Shown: in pieces, positions 57,809-64,000 of the stretch
How positions within the stretch are numbered: position 1 is the stretch's first letter
How the letters are laid out: each line of letters starts with the position of its first letter
Assembly (NCBI GenBank): GCA_903813345.2
Contig: CAIIXF020000009.1
Span: 18,751,759 to 18,815,758 of the forward strand
Direction of reading: 5' to 3'
Length of the DNA: 64,000 bases
From: Owenia fusiformis
Lineage: Eukaryota; Annelida; Polychaeta; Sabellida; Oweniidae
The notes under the pieces: generated by a model
The model's input: only the letters and a program-made list of their open reading frames with translations
Databases searched by the model: none
Told to the model about the DNA's origin: nothing
Translations under genes and position numbers: made by a program

Positions 57809-57935
57809 GATAAGTCTCAGAAAGACAATGATGAGAGTGTTGACTGTAGTAGCACAGATGAGAATGAGAATAGACTAGAAGAGGAAAATAAATCAATTCC
57901 GGGGGAGTACATTGAGAAAAATAACCAAGATAAAG
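57809..57935 (+). CDS. Cav3: Cav3 exon: acidic II-III linker segment
   Basis: 127 nt in phase 0 to 1, between tacttattacag and GATAAAG|gtaagg. Encodes DKSQKDNDESVDCSSTDENE and a Glu/Asn-rich continuation (NRLEEENKSIPGEYIEKNNQ). Low-complexity and acidic, as in this part of vertebrate Cav3. The splice with 58181 completes a Glu codon (G|AA) leading into RRMLALPQ. Confidence 0.88.
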
Positions 57936-58180
57936 GTAAGGAAATCAAGTAGCTTTACCTGTAAAGTGTGATTCAGATTTAAACAATGACTCTTGTCTCA
58001 ATATGATCAATGTTGTCAAAAAGGAAAAAATGTAATCCAAGAATGATGTTTGCCTTAATTTAGACACCTTTCTTTAACCAAAACAAAGTTCATGATTCTT
58101 TCGGTGTGTTAACCAAGATGTAGCTTGGAATTGTTATTTACATGGTATTTATATGCTGCATTTCCGAGCTTATGTTTCAG

Positions 58181-58419
58181 AACGTAGGATGCTGGCCCTC
58201 CCTCAATCTGTAGCAGTGACTGACGAGTGTAACCTCCCGCAATCTCAGGGACCCCTTAATCCCCCAATTATCACCCACACAGCAGCCACACCTGCAGCCA
58301 CACCCCAGGGCAGTCCCAACGAGACCCTAAACTACAAACAGGACAATAATAATCGACTGGTGGTGAACAAACCCTTTAATGCTAGCTCAATGTCTTTAGA
58401 CTCTATAGACAAATCATCA
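58181..58419 (+). CDS. Cav3: Cav3 exon: conserved PPIITHTAATP part of the II-III linker
   Basis: 239 nt in phase 1 to 0, between gagcttatgtttcag and AAATCATCA|gtaagt. Encodes RRMLALPQSVAVTDECNLPQ, then GPLNPPIITHTAATPAATPQ, which aligns with vertebrate Cav3.1 (LLPPLIIHTAATP). This short motif is one of the few conserved islands in the linker and strongly supports the exon and its frame. The rest is Asn/Ser-rich (NNNRLVVNKPFNASSMSLDS). Confidence 0.94.
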
Positions 58420-58855
58420 GTAAGTGACTCTTTGTGACCAGGTTTTAAAATGCAAATTGGGGGAGGTCTAAATTCTCAGTCACATTTGCTCTTGACGGAT
58501 GTACGGCGGCCATATTTTCACAAAATCGATATCCAAAATCTACATCCTACTGCTTATACCTATATTTTATGCTTCATATATTTCCCTCTATTTTGGGAAG
58601 CTATGGCTGCCATACAGTTGCCACAGACCAAATGTGACTGAGGTACGAGTATAAGAGGTAGGGCTGAAGAGGTTTATTGTACAAAAGTCTTTTTTTACAG
58701 TGAAGGTATACAATTTGACCAGCCACCCTATGAATTAGTTAACAATAATCATTGTACTCTGTTGACTAGTTATGCCAAGCAACATGACAATTAACATATT
58801 ATGAAATAATGCTTTTGCAGTTCATGTATAAACTGTTACCTTACACTTATTACAG
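58420..58855. other. short intron in the II-III linker
   Basis: 436 bp with no repeats or elements recognised. The acceptor is cttacacttattacag. Confidence 0.8.
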
Positions 58856-59136
58856 TCTACAATGAGTATAAGGAGTACTCCAAAATTGCATCGTCGTGGC
58901 AGTGGTAAATCTAGCCGTGGCAGTTTGCGTGGCAGCTTCAAGTTTAAGAACAACAAAGTCCGAGACGGTGATAAGGAGAGTTTGGTTAGTGAACCTGATG
59001 CACTCAATGATGTTGACCCAGATGAAGATGGTCAAAGATCCAACAATTCACATCATAATAACACAAATGGTGGTCCTGCTAATATTCCCATAGGCAATGG
59101 AAACACCAATGGTACACCACAGAATAACAACTACAG
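58856..59136 (+). CDS. Cav3: Cav3 exon: basic Ser/Gly and Asn-rich II-III linker
   Basis: 281 nt in phase 0 to 2, between cacttattacag and AACTACAG|gtatgg. Starts STMSIRSTPKLHRRGSGKSS, continues with RGSLRGSFKFKNNK (several RGS/RxS basic-Ser sites), an acidic patch (EPDALNDVDPDEDG) and an Asn-rich tail (NGGPANIPIGNGNTNG). Comparable in character to the RRSSRNSLGRAPSLKRRS part of vertebrate Cav3.1. Regulatory phosphorylation is likely but inferred. Confidence 0.92.
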
Positions 59137-60283
59137 GTATGGGACTGATAGCCTTGCTTGATTGTCAATTTAGTACCATATTCATCCCATATTTTTATTA
59201 AAACATTTATATTCATGACAACTTTCAGGGTATCACTAGGCGTATCTCTAGATTTATATTTGTGGGTTGGTTTGTGAAAACATGTGTCCCTACTATACTG
59301 GCTGTATATGGCTGCATATTTGAATCTTAATGAAATATCTTGCTTCGTATTTCCTCAAAGGTAATACATGTACTCCTTTATCTGCATTGTGCTTCAAATG
59401 GTTTTATTTTTTGCAAAATGGTCAGTGTCATTATTGTGGCTATGTATGTAGGTCTAACCTTACATGGCTATTGTTTTGAGTTCACAGTGGTTCTGTTTTA
59501 AAATACAAAATAAGATTTGTTAGAAAAAGTGAAAATAAAGTGAGACAGACATTGACATGATTGCTTATGACACACACAAAATTGTAGAACATACCAGAAA
59601 ATCTTGACATTTCTTTCAATGTGAACATAATGATAAGCATTGCCATGGTAGTATTCTAGGCATGGTCCAGATACTTAATCTCATTTCTTATATTTGAGTA
59701 TTATTTAGTTAGTACAATCTTCTATTTGAACTCTTCTTCAGCCGATGCGTCACATACTATTTCAGGTAAAGCTCAGCGGTTAACTTAGTTTCACAACTAA
59801 TTAATACCAATGTTTTGTTACTAAAATACATATTAGTTTTAATATATTGAACAATGAAAATATATATTTTTATATTATTTTCAAACGAAATCAGGAATTA
59901 TTTGTTTTATTGAAATCATGAAATATGTATTTTAGTTGCTTCACATTATCCCATATAACTACAACTACAGTTGTCTACATTGTGCACATGTTAAATTAAT
60001 TAAATGGGTTCAACCATTTCACATCATGGACTGAAAGCAGTTCAGTTTTGGAAAAAAGTGAAATGGTTACCCTTTACCTTTTAATAAATTTTATTGTTGT
60101 AACTCGCCTAATGAATATTAATGTAGTACAAAAATAAAGTATTTAATACATGTAGATAGACTGCTTTGAATTTACTAATAATCTTACTAATATACCAAAT
60201 CCTTCAATATGCATAACTTGTTTTACATAAAATTTTATAGCATAACTTTCACATGCATGAATTGATGAATTATCCAATTGCAG
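59137..60283. other. intron in the II-III linker
   Basis: Includes a dispersed-repeat copy at about 59490-59640. No exon is recognised. It ends with acceptor tatccaattgcag. Confidence 0.7.
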
Positions 60284-60412
60284 CCCAAGCGATCCTTATC
60301 CTTCCCAGAATTCACGATTTCTCGTCATAGATTTACCTAGTGAATCCGAGAATCCACCATTTTCATTGATATACCAGAGCCAGCCTATACCTCCTGTCAG
60401 CCCATTGTTTCG
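60284..60412 (+). CDS. Cav3: possible Cav3 cassette or terminal exon with in-frame TAG
   Basis: Follows a good acceptor (tatccaattgcag) and, from phase 2, reads SPSDPYPSQNSRFLVIDLPS then ESENPPFSLIYQSQPIPPVS and PLFR. Two ends are possible. A donor at TTTCG|gttgta gives a 129-nt phase 2-to-2 cassette compatible with the 63628 exon. Continuing 7 bases reaches an in-frame TAG (60417-60419), itself followed by gtttat, so a later donor or read-through would end the protein after domain II. Both donors are weak. Skipping the exon (59136 to 63628) also keeps frame. Coding status is likely from the open, protein-like sequence, but the exact end is uncertain. Confidence 0.55.
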
Positions 60413-60419
60413 GTTGTAG

Positions 60420-61433
60420 GTTTATTAATGATATAAGCATCTAGTCCACCAAGCTCACTTCCTGTTACCCATAGTGCAATACGCTTACCACATGTCACCT
60501 TTTCTTTGCTATCTTGTAGGGTCTATCTGAAATCTTTGTTGGTCTTTTCTTCATCATGCGATCATCTTGTGTTATTTGATTGTAAACCTCAAAACCCATG
60601 TTTCTGATGACGAACTTTCATGAAGAAACATATAGTATTATATCTCGTCAACTCTGTAGGAAAAGGATGTCTCCTCAAATGGGCAAACCTTCTGTTGGGT
60701 CCAAGGACAAGCAAATTTGTAGGCAAAGGCAAATCAAGTGAAAACCACAGGACAGCTAAGAGTTTAATGATTCGTACTTCCATGACAGTGCATCCTATCC
60801 TTCCTATATTTTAATAATAAAGAGGGGAGTGGAACTGGTAATAGGATAGTCAAAACCAAGAGGCTTTCCCCTTTGGGCAAGGGCAGGAAAAAGTCATACC
60901 ATATAAATGAGTTGTCTCAAATTCATAAAAACAGAATTGCAGATTTAGCCATGATCAACTGGGACATTATATTGAAGTATGACAATTCTAGTGATAAGTT
61001 ACAAGCATGAGCTTGAAAGCCCTATTGACTTTTTACAAGTGATACTAATGTGTTTCTCATATAGTTTCATGATTCAGACAACATGGTTTTCTGGAAAGTA
61101 GTGAAAGGTGCATGTTTGCACAATCTCCATAAGCGCTATAGGTGTACAATGTATATTCTTCTCAAACTTAAGAAATTTCATTATTATTAACTTGATACAC
61201 TCTGTGGCTTCCCACCAAATTATGTGAGAAATTACATAGTGTACCAGTTAATCACAAATTTTCTGGTTTCAGAAGGAATATGCTTAAAAGGGATTCTTGA
61301 TTGTATCTGTTGAAATATTCAAGAATGTGGTCACAAAGTTTGGTTTTGATACATAGGCTGTAAAGAGGAATGGCTTTTTTCAAGCATGCATGATGATTAT
61401 TTTGATTAAGAGTAAACGTTTTCATGTAATATA
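60420..61433. other. intron, nothing recognised
   Basis: AT-rich, with frames at 60589-60814 on both strands lacking known domains. Confidence 0.55.
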
Positions 61434-62313
61434 CTCCTCAAAAAAAGTTAAGGACCTCATAGGTTTACATGTTAACCCCCATATTTGTTTAACGACTGTT
61501 TTCTAAGCGGGGAACAAAAGAAATCCCAATAAAGAAGATAAATCTGTATCTTGATTCTATTCACTATAAAGTCCGCAAAGTTTCAATGTTATATCTCCAT
61601 TACATTGGGTCAAAATTTGATGTCAAAATTGATGAATTTCATGAAATTTAACAAAAAATGGCAGATCCCATGTTAAACAAATGGGGAATGGTTGGGTTGC
61701 CATAAGTCATATGAGGAACAATCCATCCATCCATTTGCTCTCAAAATTGAAATTTTAAGAGATAATTAAATTTGCTAAATTGTCCACTCGACAAAAATAT
61801 GATTTAATTGTCCAGGCTTTACAAAAGTTAATGGTTTCAAATTCAATAATTTTTTAATGAACCTCTAATTAAAATAATACAGGTGGTTCAGTGAGGTGGT
61901 CAAAATTACTTTAATGCTCCGTATCGCTAATTTTAACAACATAAGCGAGACATTTAGCATATAAATGTAAAATCATTCAATTTTCTACTTAGAAAGTATT
62001 TTTTAATAAATGTTTTGCTGAATAGATATTCTAAAATCTGAGTTGCCCCTAAGCCACCATTCCCCATTTGTTTAACATGGGATCTGCCATTTTTGTTACA
62101 TTTCATGAAATTCATCAATTTTGACATCAAATTTTGACAGAATGTAATGGAGATATAACATTGAAACGTTGCGGACTTTATAGGGAATAGAATCAAGATA
62201 CAGATTTATTTACTTTATTGGGATTTCTTTTGTTCCCGCTTAGAAAACAGTTGTTCAAACAAATATGGGGGTTAACATGTAAACCTATGAGGTCCTTAAC
62301 TTTTTTTGAGGAG
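61434..62313. mobile_element. 880-bp foldback element with ~270-bp inverted arms
   Basis: Begins ctcctcaaaaaaagttaagg and ends with its complement, ccttaactttttttgaggag, flanked by TA. Arms (about 61434-61703 and 62045-62313) are well conserved: catgttaaacaaatggggaa on the left is answered by ttccccatttgtttaacatg on the right. The centre, ~340 bp, is not coding. Non-autonomous, probably Tc1/mariner class, with ends unlike the cagggtg group. Confidence 0.9.
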
Positions 62314-63627
62314 TATATTTATTTATAAATGAGCTGATCTCAATACTACCTTTAATGATTCTATAATTATTAGCATTTTATAATGTCCATGATCATAAAA
62401 TTGTTAAAATTTCAATTTTGCATTGGCTTTGGTTAGAATATGGACTATGTTGTGATTATCATTTATTTAAAGTCATGTACATGGATATTATGAACTGTCT
62501 GATATTCCATATGCAAAAGAATCACCTTTGTTTTATAAGGAATTAACATGAGCACCCACAGCATTAGTAATAATTCACCAATAATCCCTATTCACTTTCA
62601 CATCATTTCACATGTGCACAATGTCAGAGACCGGAAATGTGGATGTATGTTTTCACGTTACACCATGTTAAATAGTACACTGTGAATATATCACAACATC
62701 GATATGACACCATGCTTTATCCAACATGGGGAATTCTCAGAGATGGTTATCATTGCACATGAGGTAATTCTGGATTTCAAGATTAGTGTGTGTCCAAGAA
62801 TATCCCATACCCATGAATACCCCTCTCTGGGAATACCACTATATATGAGACAACCCCCTTCTGTCTGGGAATACCCCTATATATGGGAATACCCCAATGT
62901 TGGTTTAGAGGTTGTGATATATAAGCAATATAGTTATAGTAGTTATATAGCTGTCGCATTGTGATGTCATCACTAAGATTTAGTGTGTAGTAGAAGTAGT
63001 AGTCATTAGTAGTCGTCATTAGTAGTCAATCATTGTACTTGTATAATTTGTGGCATTATGAAAAAATATCCCGAAACTACAAAGTAGTAATGAAAACAAT
63101 GTTGTGATAAATTACATTTGATTATTTAGTCATGACGTAATTAATTGAAAATAAATAATAATGTAACACAATATATCAGGGGTAAAGATGTTCTAGAATA
63201 GAGGGTGGATGTTGGTTCGCATGTGTACATGAGATATTATCTTATCATAAAGACTATTCATTCTGATTTAGTTCTGAAATGAAATGAAAACGAATATTAG
63301 AAATAGTAATATGAAAAAAATTGATGTATAAATATAAATAAATGAGCTTTATTTTTAAGAACAATTATATGTATCTATGTAACAATTATTGCTTCTACTA
63401 TTTTGTATCAAATGAGAGGTAAAATAGACATTTTGCAAAGGCCCAGACCTTATCGATCAAATAGAATGGAATGATGTATACATATACATACTTATTCATT
63501 CAAAAAGTCTTATCCATATATCTGTCATGATAAAATATAGAATTAATACATTATATTTTGTTTGTGCTCTCACCCCTGGGCTTTTTTATTTCCAGATCAT
63601 CTTGTAATTGAATTTCTTTTGTTCCAG
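62314..63627. other. intron with a short ggaataccc repeat
   Basis: At about 62795-62905 there are several degenerate copies of gggaatacccctatatatgg. A cluster of tagtagtagt-type repeats lies near 62985-63030. The remainder is unremarkable. The acceptor is tttcttttgttccag. Confidence 0.65.
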
Positions 63628-63842
63628 TGACTGTAATGGTCATGCCCAGTTAAACAACCAACGTACACTAAGCCCTCAAAATTCCATCAAAAGTCGACTC
63701 AGCCCTAAGAATCCAATCCATGGACGGTTAAGTCGACAAAATTCCATTGGGAGCTACGTATCAAGCAGAAACAATTCATTCAAACTAAGTCGTCAAAATT
63801 CCATAAATAGTCATAGGACACTCTCGCCACAGACATCTTTAG
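63628..63842 (+). CDS. Cav3: Cav3 exon: DCNG and repeated LSRQNSI motif
   Basis: 215 nt in phase 2 to 1, between cttttgttccag and TCTTTAG|gtttgt. Begins (S)DCNGHAQLNNQ, aligning with the HQDCNGK segment of vertebrate Cav3.1 late in the II-III linker. It then carries five related blocks, LSPQNSI, LSPKNPI, LSRQNSI, LSRQNSI and LSPQTSL. LSP forms are proline-directed Ser sites and RQNS forms fit basophilic (RxxS) kinases. Upstream partner may be 59136 or 60412 (both phase 2). The channel continues to domain III outside the window. Confidence 0.92.
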
Positions 63843-64000
63843 GTTTGTTTTAAATGCTAGTGTTTAATGGTTCATCTTTTGAGACCTTGTCTTTTATATA
63901 GATTAAAGATAAATAAATAGGATAGAAAAACCAACCAAAACAATTAAAGTTTAATGATATACAATGGATTAATAATATAATATAAAATTCAATGAAATGT
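63843..64000. other. start of the next intron
   Basis: Begins with donor gtttgt. AT-rich, nothing else seen before the window ends. Confidence 0.8.

Overview
This window is eukaryotic genomic DNA: AT-rich, with short coding blocks separated by long introns full of minisatellites and transposons. It holds the middle part of one large plus-strand gene, a T-type (Cav3, CACNA1G/H/I family) voltage-gated calcium channel alpha-1 subunit. Sixteen exons can be placed from GT/AG splice sites, continuous phase and Cav3 motifs. They run from the domain I extracellular loop (17341) through the domain I pore and S6, the I-II linker (gating brake, poly-His), all of domain II, and most of the II-III linker (63842). 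The N-terminus and IS1-IS5 lie upstream. Domains III and IV lie downstream. A pair of alternative domain II turret exons matches the arrangement known from the snail Lymnaea LCav3, so a lophotrochozoan, most likely a mollusc, is the best guess. The species is not identified.

The most striking observation is a tandem pair of 93-nt exons (22200-22292 and 23155-23247) that both encode the domain I pore loop and start of IS6. The downstream copy carries the normal filter motif SLEGWVD. The upstream copy reads SLAGWVN, so the filter glutamate is alanine and the neighbouring aspartate is asparagine. Both copies have good splice sites, equal length and equal phase, and they differ mostly at synonymous positions, which argues that both are maintained. 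If used as alternatives, splicing would switch the filter between EEDD and AEDD. A second pair (49107-49227 and 50668-50830) swaps the domain II turret, and there the reading phase makes using both or neither exon frame-breaking. The gene may therefore have two independent switches of pore chemistry.

Layout. 1-17340: intron with tandem repeats and a 1.5-kb foldback element. 17341-26928: domain I exons and start of the I-II linker. 28354-37225: rest of that linker and IIS1-S5. 37226-49106: large intron with a 24-bp minisatellite split by an intact-looking LINE and a hAT MITE. 49107-51370: IIS5, alternative turrets, pore and S6. 51371-55700: intron with a TA-flanked MITE and an internally deleted mariner. 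55701-63842: II-III linker exons, including a possible cassette or poison exon and a repeated Ser-motif exon. Introns also carry an old, strongly diverged dispersed repeat in both orientations.

Limits: exon calls come from reading alone, without transcripts or alignments. Repeat boundaries are approximate unless terminal inverted repeats and target-site duplications are stated.
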